Part shown: in pieces, positions 11,271 through 23,689 of the stretch | Layout of the letters: each line of letters begins with the position of its first letter | Position numbering within the stretch: the stretch's first letter is position 1 | Origin: Nephrocerus scutellatus | Lineage: Eukaryota > Arthropoda > Insecta > Diptera > Pipunculidae | Assembly (NCBI GenBank): GCA_947095585.1 | Contig: OX352761.1 | Coordinates: 111,215,890 to 111,279,889, forward strand | Direction of reading: 5' to 3' | DNA length: 64,000 nucleotides | Translations under genes and position numbers: made by a program | The notes under the pieces: generated by a model | Told to the model about the DNA's origin: nothing | Database searches by the model: none | The model's input: only the letters and a program-made list of their open reading frames with translations

Positions 11271-13684
11271 GCACTACACGACATCAGCAGAACAGATTGG
11301 TTGTATAGCAATAATAGTTGCTGCCATTTTGTTGTTTTGTGGGTGGTGATGGTCGATGGGGGTTGTAATGATTTATTTTTGGTCATTGCTGCGTGCGCGC
11401 CCAATTATTGTAATCCGAATTTTCTTGCCTGCCGCTGAGATTGCCTAAAGTTATGAAAGCAATTTTGAGGAAACAGGGTGTATGTGTTGTGTGTTTGATT
11501 TACTCTGTGGTGGGATTAAAAAAAAATTGGGGAATTCTATTAGAGTCCCCTTGAGTTTAAATTTTTCGCGATTATTGCTGATTCGAGGTGAACCAGGTAG
11601 TCAAATCGCAGTGCAATTAATCGACAATGTTTTTTTTTTACTTTCTTATGATTCTATTATTAAAGCTCCTTTAGAACCTTGTCCAAACGCACGCGATAAT
11701 GTATTCTGCTAATGCGAATGAATACACACACCCTTGTATGTATATATAGTTGTAATTCAGTTTAAAGACTAATTTATCTTAGAAGCCCAATAGTATGCAA
11801 CGTTAAATGTAGGTGTTTCATAAGCGATAGGTCATTCAGTCATAAGCGAATTTTGAAATAGACTGAAAAACCACATTTTACTTTGCAAACGTTTAGGCTT
11901 AAAAAAATCGATAGCAATGCGTAGATTGAGTATTTTTTCAGTTTTTTCAGGGGTAGTGAATCCCCTATGAATGAAAAAATTACGCCATCGCAAGCCGAGC
12001 ACTAACCACTGGTTTTACAACAAGTTCCATCAAATTTTGACTGGTAGAAGATGAGATATACGACACGACAAACAAACGTACAAATGTACACACGTTCGCT
12101 GAACAATTTTCTTGTCCTCTGAATATAAGCTTCGCCCTTCGGTCTCGCAAATACTGTGATATCATGTTAAATTACCATTAAGTGTGGAAGACAACATCAT
12201 CATTCAAATGCTCTCCAAGGTAACGACTGCACGAAAAAATGTGCTGGACCCAATTTTTCAAGATTTTTCTAAAAAATCGGCTGATATGCCGGCTATATCG
12301 CATTCGATGTTGGTCCTAAAGTCAGCTTAAATAGATATAGACTTGATAAAGCCTCAAAAAAGTCTACCGAGACGTCTAATCACCCGGCTATGTCTTGAGA
12401 TAATACCACCACTGAACTTCGACTTTAAAAACTCGATTATTTGGAGACCTGAGTGACATGTAGTTACGTTTTGTAGCTTCATATGTATGCTCCAAGAAAG
12501 CTTATTCCAGTTTATCCCAAAAATATTCAGTCCACATGATCCGATAGCGAACAGTCATATTTAATAACTCCTGGCAGAGGAGTTCTATTCTATTTAATTA
12601 AATATGTTTTATAATTTTGATTATTTTTTTATCACACAACTATTAAGTATTATTAAAACTTACAGATTTGTAATGAAAAAAGCGTGACAGAATGATATAT
12701 AAACCGACAAAAAGACAGAAAGACACATAGACACACAGATACAGGCAAGTTAATATAAAAGCATTTAAAATTGCACAACTTTGAAAAAACTTTGTTTGAT
12801 TGTTTGTTTACTCGTTTATATCGACTTCTAGCAGTCAGAATTAGATGGGACTTGTCTTAAAACAATTATGTTTTTATTAATAAGAGTAGTTTTAGGAGAA
12901 AAAATATAAAAAACTAGTTTTTTGGGTAAGAACTCTTAATTAAGTTATTAGAGTGAATGACAACTATCCATATGACGAGCTGAGATGCACCGATGCACCG
13001 CTTTACTATCTTTATAATTTCATTCGAAGAAAAATCTTTGTACTGCCTAATAACAAAAGATGCAAAGGATTTTTTGCTGACTAGTTGTGACGATTAAGTT
13101 GAACTAAAAATTTAGTTCCATTTAACCTCATTAGCTCAATAATTCTTCCCCTAAGTAAAATGGTGAAGAATTTCCTTTTCATTTGCTTCAATATCTTCCT
13201 AACAAAGATAAGCGTTATTTTACAAGCTCGTATTACTCTGTCAAAGTTAAATGCATTCCTGAAACTTCTTTTATGACACAGTCGTTGCTTCCAGTGATGT
13301 TAAAAATGCTGGCAAAAGTAGGTATTGAAAGTAAAATTTAAATGGTTTATTACCGATTCGTGATGTTGCGATCAAAATGCAGCTCATTTCATTTCATTTC
13401 ATGGGCTATTCCTCGAACAAAAAAAAAAGTTTAATAATCTTCCCCATTGACCGGGTGCGTACCTTTTATGACAATAAAAACTCCCTTCTACCGCCATTAT
13501 AATTTCAACATACTTGCTTGAATTGCCGTTATCCAACTGCGAAGGAAAAGGCAGATTGATGAATGCTTAGCTCAAGTTCTACCGCACACATATGCACAGA
13601 CTCAATTTTAATACAAAGTACCTTACAAGATATTAGGAATTTTAACTGCTTCTCCAAGGATTATCTACATAAACATGTCGGGCG

Positions 13685-13735
13685 AACATCATCATCATTA
13701 TCATTGTCGTCGTCATCATCACAAACGAAGAAGCG
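13685..13735. repeat. ATC/TCG trinucleotide-rich patch
   Basis: Imperfect ATC and TCG triplets (catcatcatcattatc, gtcgtcgtcatcatc). Read as protein this gives a serine run in the frame at 13563-13871, which is therefore probably not a real gene. Confidence 0.7.
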
Positions 13736-14665
13736 ATTCGAGGCGGACATAAATTCATTGACACACCGCAATCGCGTTCCGAAGTTCATAGGAGCAGACA
13801 CTGCCGCCCGAACTCTTTGTTGTTTCTTTCATCCTTTAGATCGTTTGTCTTTTAATGATACTAACTCATAGTCGTCGTTGTCGTCGCAGGACATCTGCCC
13901 GACAAATATAAAAGATTTTTTTTTTAATAAACGAATATTTTATCGCTTCATTTTTGGGAGTTTATGACTTTTGTGCGTTCACATGTTCATTACATCGATT
14001 CGAACCTTATAATGTGATCAACGAGAACATAAACGCCCCCGTTATGCACCGCTCAGCAGTCATGAGGTTTTAATTAGAATTTAGGTCGTGCTCCCGCTCA
14101 AGATAGATATTCTCATTTGTTCGTCGTTTTTCTTCTCATGATGCCGATTGTAGGGGGAGAGGATTGCAGCGCTAGCAGAATCCTGTGACAAAGTGAAATT
14201 GGTAATAAAAATGTCAGAAAAAAGCATTTGTTTTGACTTTATTGGTTGTTTATTCTACTTGATCGGTTAGTAGGTGACGATCCACATAATCACAAGCTCC
14301 CCACACGATCCTCAAGTTATAACTTCTCGTCCCTTTTCCCATAGTAAATAGTTGATAAAACAATTAAAATAACTAACATCACTGAAACTACTCAAGGAAC
14401 CCATTTATCTTATGGGAGATAATGGGAATGCAACTTGTGCTATAAATCTTATCGGTAGTTCAGGTTTCAAGTGTGACGCATGATTCTCTGTGATTTTCTG
14501 TGTGCTGTTAGGCACTTATCTTATGTCATGATATTGTTTTTAAACAAAGAGACATTCATCCTTATTATGCTAATGAAATTTATGTTTAACCAAATTCACG
14601 AGCTTTTTTTTTTTTTTTGTCATTTTTTTTTCCAATAAATTTGAATAAAATAATAGGCTCAGAAA

Positions 14666-16560
14666 AATCCTCGCAACCAATCCAATAATACCGAGCGGCC
14701 TGAAAACCAAAATGGCACGTAAGCTACATCAAGCAAAGAATCGCTCAATCTGCTTTTAGAAACCCAATTCACGGGCAGCTCGCATGTAAGTAATGTCAGC
14801 CTTGATAGTGCAGACACTCGTACAACTTTCTCGAATGATCTGATAAATAAGGACAAACTGCTTTGGGCGCTGCAAAGCTTCAAACCATACATATCTGCAG
14901 GACCTGACGGCATAATTCTAGCCGAGCTGCAAAGGACTTCCCATATTATCCTTCCTTTGCTAGAAACAATTCTAAATAGTTAATTCGATCTGGTTCATAT
15001 TCCAGTTTTTTGTAGAGAAGTAAACGTGGTTTTCATACCCAAAGCCGGCAAATGCTTCCATCTTAATCCAAAGGATCTCAGACCAATCAGTCTTTCTTTC
15101 ATTCATGTTAAAGACACTGGAAAGACTGATCGATATCTACTTACGCACACGTATTGACAAAAGACATCTGTCTAGAGATCAGCACCCATATTGTGAAGGC
15201 AAATACATGTCTGTAGAAACAGCTCGACCCACACTGATACGCTCTATTGAACATTCCTTCACCCCAAGGTGTATACAATTGTAGACATTGAAGGCACTTT
15301 TAACAACGCCAACACATCTGCGATTACGGATGCACTGCCGAATTTGAGAGTAGACGATTCGCTTGGCGAATTGATTAATCTTCTGGTCACAAGTCGGATT
15401 ATTAATTCAAAGCTTGGCGTGTCGTCTGCCAGAAGATCTGTCTGCAGAGGTACCCCACAAGGTGGAGTCCCAACCGGAACGGAACTAAGCGATGAATGAG
15501 CTGCTCGTATGCCTAAGAGCTGAGGGCTGCAGAGCCGTCTCAGGAAAATACACGAATACCTTAAAGGAACTCCTGCAAAATGATCTGAACAAGCAAATTT
15601 GCTGGAAAGATCGCTGTGGTTTAGGGGTAATTCCTCACAAAACTGAGCTTGTCCTATTCACCAGGAAATATAAAGTTCCACTTATAAACCCTCTTTCTAT
15701 AAAAGCATAACATTCTCTGATAAAGCCAAGTATTTGGGTATTTTTTTTGGACAGAAAGCTAAGCTGGAAACCTAGCATACAAGAAAGAGTTCGTAAAGCT
15801 ACAGTGGCACTCTTCTAATGCAAAAAAGCCATTGGTAGCAGATGGCGTCTTCAACCCCATATAATTTATTGGCTATATACAGCGGTATATAGCTATATGG
15901 TTCAACTGTATGGTGGTGTATGTTGCCTTAATTAAGAAAGTAAACCTTGACAAATTAAGTAAAGTCTTAATATAAGCTAGTCTATGTATGAGCGGAGCAC
16001 TTCCTACAAACCCCTCCACCGCAATGGACATTCTGTTCGAGCTTACACCACTCGAAATTTACAGCAGGCAAGTAGCTGCTTGGTCGGCCATTCGCCTTAA
16101 TGATAGCTCTCAGTGGACTACAAATGAAATCGCTCACCTCTTTTTCCTAAATTTAGTCAGGATCCCAGACAACATAGACTACACCGTTCCGCAACTTAAT
16201 TTCAACAAAAACTTTTAGGCCACATTCCCCTCCAGATCATTCTGGGACGAATTCTAGCCCTTAACTGCCGATCATATCTCGTGGAGATGGCGGAGTAGTT
16301 CAATATCCACCTATGTTGGGTGCTGGGGCACAAAGAAATTCCGGGTAACTGTATGGCTGACGAACTCGCCAAGCAAGGAACTACACTACCCTTCTTACCT
16401 GAATATGGTTCCATAGGCATACCAATCGCTACATGCAAACCCTTGTAAAAACAGGATGCTAAGGTAAAAACTTACTGTAGGTGGTCAAACGGTACAACAG
16501 ACCTGGCCCAAGCTGAATCCGAAACGCTCCAAGTGTTTGATCTCTCTAAATTTTAGATTT
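14666..16560 (+). mobile_element. LOA/R1-like LINE copy: RT and RNase H parts
   Basis: About 1.9 kb of ORF2 with many frameshifts. In order: linker (ILATNPIIPSGLK, then SLNLLLETQFTGSS); RT fingers (LWALQSFKPYISAGPDGI, then VNVVFIPKAGK, then NPKDLRPISL); palm motif A (VDIEGTFNNAN, 15283-15316); and motif B (RGTPQGGV, 15445-15472). Motif C (YADD) is deleted near 15535, where the frame jumps to SGKYTNTLKELLQ. Thumb motifs follow (PHKTELVLFTRKYKVP, KAKYLGIFFGQK). At 16290-16440 comes an RNase H motif (WVLGHKEIPGNCMADELAKQ, 20 residues). The RNase H piece supports the LOA/I side of the superfamily. A shorter relative lies at 28713-28882. Confidence 0.85.
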
Positions 16561-16690
16561 TAGGATTATTTGTCATTAAATATCTTGACAATAGATGTCA
16601 TACAAATACAGAAAATAATTTTCCGAATGTAGCATCTGTCCATAAGCATCAGACATCTAGGTATTTATTATCTTTGCTTATAGGGTTGAA

Positions 16691-16991
16691 GTGGGCGCCG
16701 TGGCTCAGTGGTAGTGCACATGGCTGCTGCGCAGGAGGTTCAGGTTCGAATCCCAGCAACACCAAAAGTATTTTTCACGGTGTCCCACCTCTCGCGAATG
16801 GGTGACAAACGTTCCGAGAGTAATTAATACCTTGTCACGGAAAGCTTCTCAATTCGCCGTTCGGATCCGGCCCTAAATTTGTGTAGGTCCCTTCCATTTG
16901 TGTCCAAAAATTAACATGTGCAGCACAAATGGTCGCGAGAAGAAGTTAGGCCTTGGACCGCAATGGTCTGTCGCGCCAAATATTATTATTA
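16691..16991 (+). mobile_element. tRNA-derived SINE copy 1, full length with target-site duplication
   Basis: Short interspersed element of about 300 bp. The head resembles a tRNA gene with RNA polymerase III promoter boxes: box A TGGCTCAGTGG at 16701-16711 and box B GGTTCGAATCC at 16743-16753. A tRNA-unrelated body follows (CTCGCGAATGGGTGACAAAC, then CTTCTCAATTCGCCGTTCGG), then the tail segment GGCCTTGGACCGCAATGGTC and an (ATT)n end. It is flanked by a 13-bp duplication TTATAGGGTTGAA at 16678-16690 and 16992-17004; the first bases could also belong to the tail. It is non-coding and depends on LINE proteins for movement. Confidence 0.93.
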
Positions 16992-17004
16992 TTATAGGGT
17001 TGAA

Positions 17005-18791
17005 TGTCGGCCATACCCGAGTTAGGCCACCAGTTACTGCTAGTGTTGTTCTGATGACGGTCTCGCGGTCAGTTACGTTACTGTAGTACATCCAGATTAT
17101 AGTTTGGAGATATTTTGAATAGAAAAACTTATTTTAGCGTCGAAGAACGTTCCTTTCGTGTATAAGAGGAGGGCGAAACATTAAAGCTTTGCACATTGAA
17201 AAGCACATTATATCGCATGTCTCGCAGTATGTCAGAAATTCATCGAACTTGCTTTGTCTTCAATACTTTCCCGGTGTACGTATATGGTATTGTCGTCAGC
17301 ATAAGGAAAAGGGACACATCCTTATCTTTCAGTATACCTCAAAAAAGTTTCAGCAGAATTGGCTCCATTTCTGCGGCTTGTGGATATTAAAATTTATCTT
17401 AAATATTCGAGGGCTTATTGATTAGTTTACTGAAAATAATCTTAGCTGCAGTCTTTGCCTCATGCGTTAGTTCGTCTGAGCTTTCAAGCTAATGTGTCGA
17501 TAGCAAAATTCAGGCAATTCCACCTTCATTGTTATCCAATGAGCTTAAGTCTCTAGTCAACAACTGCTTTGTTGCTAGGAATAGTTTCGCTCAAATAGCA
17601 ATTGATATCTTCAAATTCGGCACGAAAGGACTTTTTCTGGGCTTATAAAGTCGCTGCATCCAAACATCAAATATTAATTTAGATAGAAGTAGTAAATTAT
17701 TAAAAAAATTAAAAAATTTAATATTCAGAAGAATTCGTGTAGTCTGGTCCCTTATATTTCGATAAAAGGCCGTTAACTACTATTAGATTGGAAGATAAAT
17801 ATTTTTCATATAATCAACGACTGGTTTAAGAGCAGGCAAGCCATACAATCATTTTGTTGAAGGCCATTATATATACATGAATCATAAAGGTAAGGAAATG
17901 TGAATTTGCTTGAGAACTAAATGTGGTAAAACCGAGAAACACATATACGAACTGAAAGAGTAGCTATCGACCTATCTTGGCCAGTAGCAGATAAGAGCAC
18001 GCCATCGTGATACCATTCCCGTGACATCCATTTCCCATGTCAAATCAATCAGAACGCGCGTATTCATTTGTTGGAAATTTCACCATCCGTCCAATCAATG
18101 AATTCGATTACATCTAGATATGAGATGGCAAATGGTTCCGCCGGAAATAAAATAAAATTCATCCGTAGCCAATTTAGAGCTACACACAGAAATAGCACAA
18201 ACTTGCGTATCCCGCGTGCTGCTTTCGCATGGTGCATTATCCTGAGTGCATATTGATATTCATCTGTGTTACGTGTAGTTGTTTGCTGCGCTATCGCAAA
18301 TCATAAATGCAATGTGTGTGCATTTGCTACAGAAGTTAATTGAGGATGCTATTGCAACAATTTATGGAAAGGACCGGTTGCCGGTTGAACGCTTCGCTTG
18401 CTTTCAATAAAGCGGTGTGCAAAACGGCAGATTTTTAGCAGAGATCTCGCTTGTATCGGTGCATCTCACATCAGTCAGTCAGTTGACGAAAGGAAATCGT
18501 TTAGTTTTTGCAACTCAGTATAACTAATTTATGGGCTATTGTGGGGAGGAAAATTAACACAAAGCTCTACATGAATAAATATCCACCCCGAAAGTGATTT
18601 TGTCATATCAATCCTTCCTCTGTATAGCGGGAAGATTTTTGTTGTTATTTGAATTTGATTACTAAAACTATGCATTACAAAATGGAAAGCGTTTTTTAAA
18701 GTACCTTAAAAAAGCATGAAACGCAAGAAACTTTAAAGATTAATTGTCCAGATAATGGCAAAGTAGAAGAGCAATCCTTTTCCCGTGCAAG
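17005..18791. other. Non-coding DNA
   Basis: No supported gene. Frames at 17189-17425, 17196-17390 and 18068-18256 overlap or lack motifs. The sequence around 18000-18500 resembles unique fly non-coding DNA. Confidence 0.5.
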
Positions 18792-19325
18792 TTGGTTTTT
18801 CTTGACTTGAAACAAAGTCAGTCCTTGTCAGACATGACAGAACCAAAGAAAGAAAAAACCGACGACCGGTTCTCGGTTCTCCTGAAATTTAAATATCACC
18901 ATTACTTCTCCAACGGAGAGCGAAGGTTTCCCATTTACTCATTCACGCGCGATTTCTTTGTCGACGTTCCTTTCAAAGTGCTCAATTGCCCACAAAAGGA
19001 TATCATCTACTTTTTTTGTGCCTTGCTTCGTGTGATTAATAAGTTTAGTAAAATTGGGAAATTTTTATCCTTTGCCGGGCGTCTACATTTTGAAAAAATT
19101 TTAAGCGAACAAATTGCAAGTAATTTATTAGAAGAACGAAAGAACGAAGCCATTGCTGAACAAATAAGGAAATTCCTAGGAAATTGTTATATTTTTGGTT
19201 CTGTTCAACATTGGCGGAATACAAGGAAGCGTCCACCTTGCTGTGCAACTAAATCCGCCACAGTGGTAGGGGGGGCAAAAAAATTAATTTTCCACCTAAT
19301 TGCTTCGCTGCGATTAGTAATATAA
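18792..19325 (+). CDS. Unidentified 177-residue open frame
   Basis: One of the longest uninterrupted frames that does not belong to a recognised element. I do not recognise the protein. It is basic and rich in F, K and R, with a probable helix around residues 105-130 (SEQIASNLLEERKNEAIAEQ) and a C-terminal cluster of basic residues and cysteines (RKRPPCCATK). No signal peptide or clear membrane segment is evident. An internal ATG at residue 15 (MTEPKKEKTDD) is an equally plausible start. There is no obvious promoter, splice structure or neighbour to support expression. It may be a chance frame, an exon fragment or a worn element ORF. Confidence 0.22.
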   Translation: MVFLDLKQSQSLSDMTEPKKEKTDDRFSVLLKFKYHHYFSNGERRFPIYSFTRDFFVDVPFKVLNCPQKDIIYFFCALLRVINKFSKIGKFLSFAGRLHFEKILSEQIASNLLEERKNEAIAEQIRKFLGNCYIFGSVQHWRNTRKRPPCCATKSATVVGGAKKLIFHLIASLRLVI

Positions 19326-19959
19326 AACTTTTGAGTTTTGATGTGGATTTCTTTTTATTTCAAAATTCAAATATTTTTGCTTTAAAGGAATTTGCAGACA
19401 TTCGTCAGCGTGCTTTTGTTAAAGTTGTTTTTTAAAAGAATACCAATTACAGAGATTGATTGTGCTAAAGTGCGTTCAGGACCAGGCGCATTTTTACTTC
19501 GTTGTTTTTTTATTCATTTATAAGGGCTAGGAAATTCTAACACCAACAATTTCTCGTTGGGAACGATATCTGAAATAAAAAATACGAAATACAAAAACCC
19601 AAATTACAAAATCCAAAATACCCATTGTGGCCTGGCTTCCCCCCCTATCAAAACTGAACGCCATGAGATATCACCGCCCAACAACACATATCAGCTGTAT
19701 TATTATTATTGTGTTTATATTAATTTTAATTTTAATAAATGGTATAGCCCCCCTAATTGCCATGGCGCAAGTCATTCAGGGAGTTGTCTCTTGGCAATAA
19801 GTTTATGTATAACAAAAATTCACGGTCTTTGAGTCAATCCACCACCTCAACCTCCTCAACACCATTATAACACTTACATCCTTACAAAAATCCAGCACAA
19901 CATAAATTTTCAGCTATATCAGTCAGCGGATAAACAGTCTACGATATTCCAATATTTGA
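19326..19959. other. Spacer with a segment repeated at 51.6 kb
   Basis: Contains a stretch (about 19738-19805) similar to 51590-51655: CGCAAGTCATTCAGGGAGTTGTCTCTTGGCAATAAGTTTA here against CGTAAGTTATTCAGGCAGCTCTTGGCAACAAGTTTA there. It is probably a fragment of an unclassified interspersed repeat. No credible gene is present. Confidence 0.5.
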
Positions 19960-21212
19960 TTTAAGGGACCTATGTTTGTATTGCTCTCATTTATGTGCAT
20001 CACCAGATTTTGTGCCTCCTGCTCGACCTGGACCAAAGCTTCCTGTACAGCACTTAAGTTTTTACGAAACATGTCCGTATTTTCTGAATAAGCCAGAATC
20101 TGAATGGACTTGTAGAAGATTGTTCCCTCTCGCCGTTACATCGGAGTCTCGGATCACTTTCTCTAACGCCAGGTTGAAGAGGACGTAGGCCAGTCCATCC
20201 CCTCTTCGGAGCCCGTTATATATGTTTAATGGGCTTGATAGTGATCCGGAAATTTGTACTTGACTTACACAATTGGTCATGGTCATCCTTCATAGTCGTG
20301 TCGGTTTATTTGGGATGACAAATTCTTAAATGGCTATACTGTCATAGACGGCTTTAAAGTCTATAAAAAGATGGTGTAGTGAGTTTTGAAACTCTAGACA
20401 TTTTTCCATCACCTGCCTAAGGGTGTAAATCTGATCAGTTGTTGATTTTCCTGGGATTAAGCCACACTGGTATGGAGCAATGATGAGTTTAGCGCATGGG
20501 GCTATCTTGTTTTGAAGGATAGAGGAGAAAATCCTATACGCGGTACCCAACAACGTTACACCACGATAATTGCTGCATGTTTTGATATCCCCTTTCTTAT
20601 GTATGGGGCACAGGATGCATCTTCGCCAGTCTTCTGGCATCGCTTCTTCCTTCCATACTTACACTATTAGTCCATGATTTGCTTGTTGAATTGTGGGACC
20701 TCCTGATTTAATGTGCTGCACTGGAATACCATCTGATCGCGAGGCCTTATTGTTAAGACGATTTATCGCTTTATTAACTTCGTGTATGCTTGGTGGCAGC
20801 AGCATAGTATGATCGTGAGACGTTGTTGGAGCCTTCCATTCCTCAGTTAGCTAGCCATCCAGCCACGAAAGTGTTCTTCCCATCACTCCAAGACGCCTTT
20901 GAGATCGGCGATTAGAGTACCCTCTTCGTTTTTGCAGTATGTGCTACGCAGTGTACATTGCGTCATACCGCAGACTTTTTGGTAGAACTTTCGCGCCTGT
21001 TGCGGTCCTCACTCTCTATACTGTTCTAGTTCACGGATGAGATTATTTTCCCATGCTGTTTTCCTTTTCCGGTGAACTGTTTTTTTTTTAATTTCTTCAG
21101 AGCTCTTTATATTTATCTTCGCGTGCCCACGTTCTATGAGATTGTTGCATTACTCGGTACGCAACTTTCTTACGTCGTTCCGATCTCTACGACTACTGCC
21201 TTCGTAAATTGT
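19960..21212 (-). mobile_element. RTE-C LINE copy: linker and RT N-terminal two thirds
   Basis: Minus-strand copy starting about 21212 with the linker between endonuclease and RT (KLRTE-CNNLIERGHAKINI). It continues into the RT N-terminus: AIKRLNNKASRSDGIPVQHI, then the open frame 20640-20326 with MPEDWRRCILCPIHKKGD, NYRGVTLLGTAYRIFSSILQ, PGKSTTDQIYTLRQVMEKCL and motif A LHHLFIDFKAVYDS. Motif B (GLRRGDGLAYVLFNLALEKV) is in 20286-20062. The catalytic box has decayed to YSEN (ILAYSENTDMFRK). The thumb, C-terminal domain and 3' end are missing, which is unusual for a LINE copy and implies a later deletion. Confidence 0.88.
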
Positions 21213-21467
21213 GATTTTGGATCTGGGATTTTCTGTAAATGGCATTTGTTTCAATCGGATTTTGGAATTTGGGAGTTTGTTACTATCGCCCATCTGGCAC
21301 AAGCATTGGATTTTATATTAAGGAACCTGAATATGAAGGCTCTTGAAAGACTAAGCTACCGTGCGACTATTTCTTTAGAATTGGCTGCTGGAATATTGAC
21401 ACTTGATGGATGGTGTTCCACCAACCAACGCATTTTTGCAACACTTCATTTTGCCTTCATGTTATAA
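21209..21467 (+). mobile_element. Possible hAT-type transposase fragment
   Basis: The plus-strand frame 21072-21467 overlaps the RTE-C copy at its start, but its last part (about 21280-21467) is outside it. Its final 25 residues, ILTLDGWCSTNQRIFATLHF plus AFML, resemble the TTDGWTS-N-F-ALTAHFI block of hAT-family transposases. Nothing recognisable precedes or follows it, and the frame stops at 21465-21467. The assignment rests on one motif only. Confidence 0.3.
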
Positions 21468-23689
21468 TGTATAGCAAAGATCCTTTTTCAATCCTTAAGT
21501 CGGAGGAAAGTCGGAAAGTCTGAAAATTTTTGTCGAACTTTCAAACGTCCAAATATTCTGTTCTCCTAATGAAATGTTCGATTGTAATTCGATACCTCTG
21601 GGTAACTAAGGGTCAAAGGAAGAGTACTCGATTGGCTATCTCAAACATAAATTCCCAAGAGATGGCTATCGTCTTCATATTGCACAGCTTGGAATAGTAA
21701 AGCTATTCGTTTGAACTCGCACAACCCTTTGAAAAGGAATGAAATCCTTTTTAACTCTATTATTGTTGAGGGTGAAAACTGCAACTCTTTATATTGTCAA
21801 ACGACAAGTATTTCCGATATAAAATAGATTTTTTATAACGCAATGTAAGATACGTGTTTGAATGTTGTAACAGAAGAATGGCCGTGTACTTTGTGGTTAC
21901 ACATTTCCAGTGATTTTTTTCAGAAGCAGCCATCAAATATAATATACTCTAGAAATGTCGATTAAAAAAAAAGGAAAAAAGGTAAATCCAAGGAACTTGT
22001 TAGCAGAAACACATGTACAAAGCCATTTACAAAAACTTGTATGATATAAATCCAACAGGCTGTTAAGGAAGAGCATTTAAGGTTCACCATCAACGATTCA
22101 TTACTTTGATCTGCGACCTAACATCCCAACATGCGAGAAGGTGGCGCCATCAACATGCCATGCTCTGCCAGACAGGAACAAATTATCCGCGTTGCAGTCG
22201 CTGTGATGTCACCTCCTTCTGCACAGTAATTATGATGATCCCATCAATAAATAGCGAGTGCATATAATTATCATAAGCTCCAAGCAGTAACAGTGCAGTG
22301 CAGTGCAAAATCATCCCAGTTTACCAAAAGTGCCATCCCGCTGGATTTTCACACGGCTCTTCCCTAACACCCAAGCAACACTTTCCCATGTGTCGCAGTC
22401 GTCTAATTTATGACTTTGGTGTTTCGTGCTGTTGTTTTTGTATTTTATTGTTTTTTTTTTGCTTCCTTCTCAGGCATGTTAAGTCATATCCAACTCCAGC
22501 TGAATGGTTGCATGTATGTATGTATATGTAATTAAATTTTTAAGTGCACTTACCCCACATTGCGCGTCAGCAATTTCTCCACCAAGCAACCGATGATACT
22601 GTCATTCGCGGGAAGAGGGAGTGAGCAAGTGCGTCCTCCCTTCCTAATGTAACGAATTTACCAGATGCACTGCAAGTTAAAAGAAAAAGTGTCGCAACTT
22701 CATGACGACACATCAACCCGATTCTCCGACTCTCATGTGTTTATGTTATTATCTATGCGTCCTCCGTCGACGGCAATATTTCCATCCATCGTGACGACGA
22801 TACGGAGGAGGACTCACACAAGTATTCCAAGTGATCTTTGTCCTGTTGGTGAATCAAGTTGGAAGTAATGCGCGAGGTACGAAAAGTGTACAGTGCAGGG
22901 TACTCCTCCCTAAACAAATGAAAATTTATGGGAATTTCTGGGGAATCGCTTTGCTCTGAAGCGATTCTGCTCCGCCAAAGGGTTTAATGACACTTCACCG
23001 AATTTTTTTTTAATATAAGCCTCACATAAAACGCATTGATTACAATGACAATTGTACAAGTACGTCGTGTTCGCCACTTACCAGCAAGCCGATGATTCCA
23101 AGATCCAACATGATACGGTCAGAGCTGAGTCATTCATTCTGTTTGTGGCTCTACGTTTGACTTTGTAACATATGTGCGGATTCAGTTTTGTGGTTAATGA
23201 CAACTTGAACTAATTGTTTAGATTGCTGTGGAATGCGTCGCATACTTAAAGAGGTAGTGCATGTTGCTCGGTGCTGAGCATCAGCTGGATTACATGCGGG
23301 TGTGAAGCTAATTGACGATATGGAGAGCTCTTGCAGGGTTTCCCTCAAAGGGTCATTTGAGGTCAAACCTGGAGTTAGTTTTGAATTTTTCTTTCTTCTT
23401 TGTTTTCATTATAATGCATTGTAGGAGTATGTTTGGCATAAAACATCCCTCGAATGTTACTCTTTTATTACTTGGAAAACACTTTGATGACATTTGCTTA
23501 ATGATATCTATATTTTGCAGCAATATTGCGCCTTTATCAAAAACTCGTTTATAATTGGTTCTAATGACCACTTTGGGATGAATATTGTAATTTTGGCATA
23601 CAATTCTAGGTACCCTGCTGCGATTCTTGATTCAATGTTCACTGTATTCGTGGATTCGCGGAAAAGAATCTTTTCGTGAACTGGTACAG
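21468..23689. other. Non-coding DNA
   Basis: No supported gene. Short frames on both strands (22298-22531, 22665-22868, 23151-23366, 23312-23554 and others) overlap one another and show no motifs. The 22.0-23.3 kb part has the texture of unique fly non-coding DNA. Confidence 0.5.

Larger units (their letters stand above)
8566..14660. other. Six kb without recognisable genes or elements
   Basis: Short frames (for example 9991-10209, 10216-10416, 10780-10962, 11125-11349, 11482-11712, 13563-13871, up to 102 residues) show no known domain, and several are built on simple repeats. The region includes a CA repeat (11252-11270) and an ATC/TCG-rich patch (13685-13735). The stretches 10.0-11.7 kb and 13.4-14.2 kb look like unique fly non-coding DNA. 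A patch at 12230-12310 faintly resembles a mariner-type helix-turn-helix coding region but is too weak to annotate. Confidence 0.5.

Noticed and set aside
12180..12560. Faint resemblance to a mariner-type helix-turn-helix region on the minus strand (CDIAGIS near 12290)
   Set aside because: Only one short motif is present; the neighbouring residues do not follow the family, so a chance match cannot be excluded.
14659..14913. Minus-strand 84-residue frame
   Set aside because: It is the complement of the LOA-like linker and RT region, whose plus-strand reading has clear motifs.
16691..16765. Functional tRNA gene
   Set aside because: Box A and box B are present, but the segment is the head of a repeated 300-bp element with a non-tRNA body and target-site duplications.
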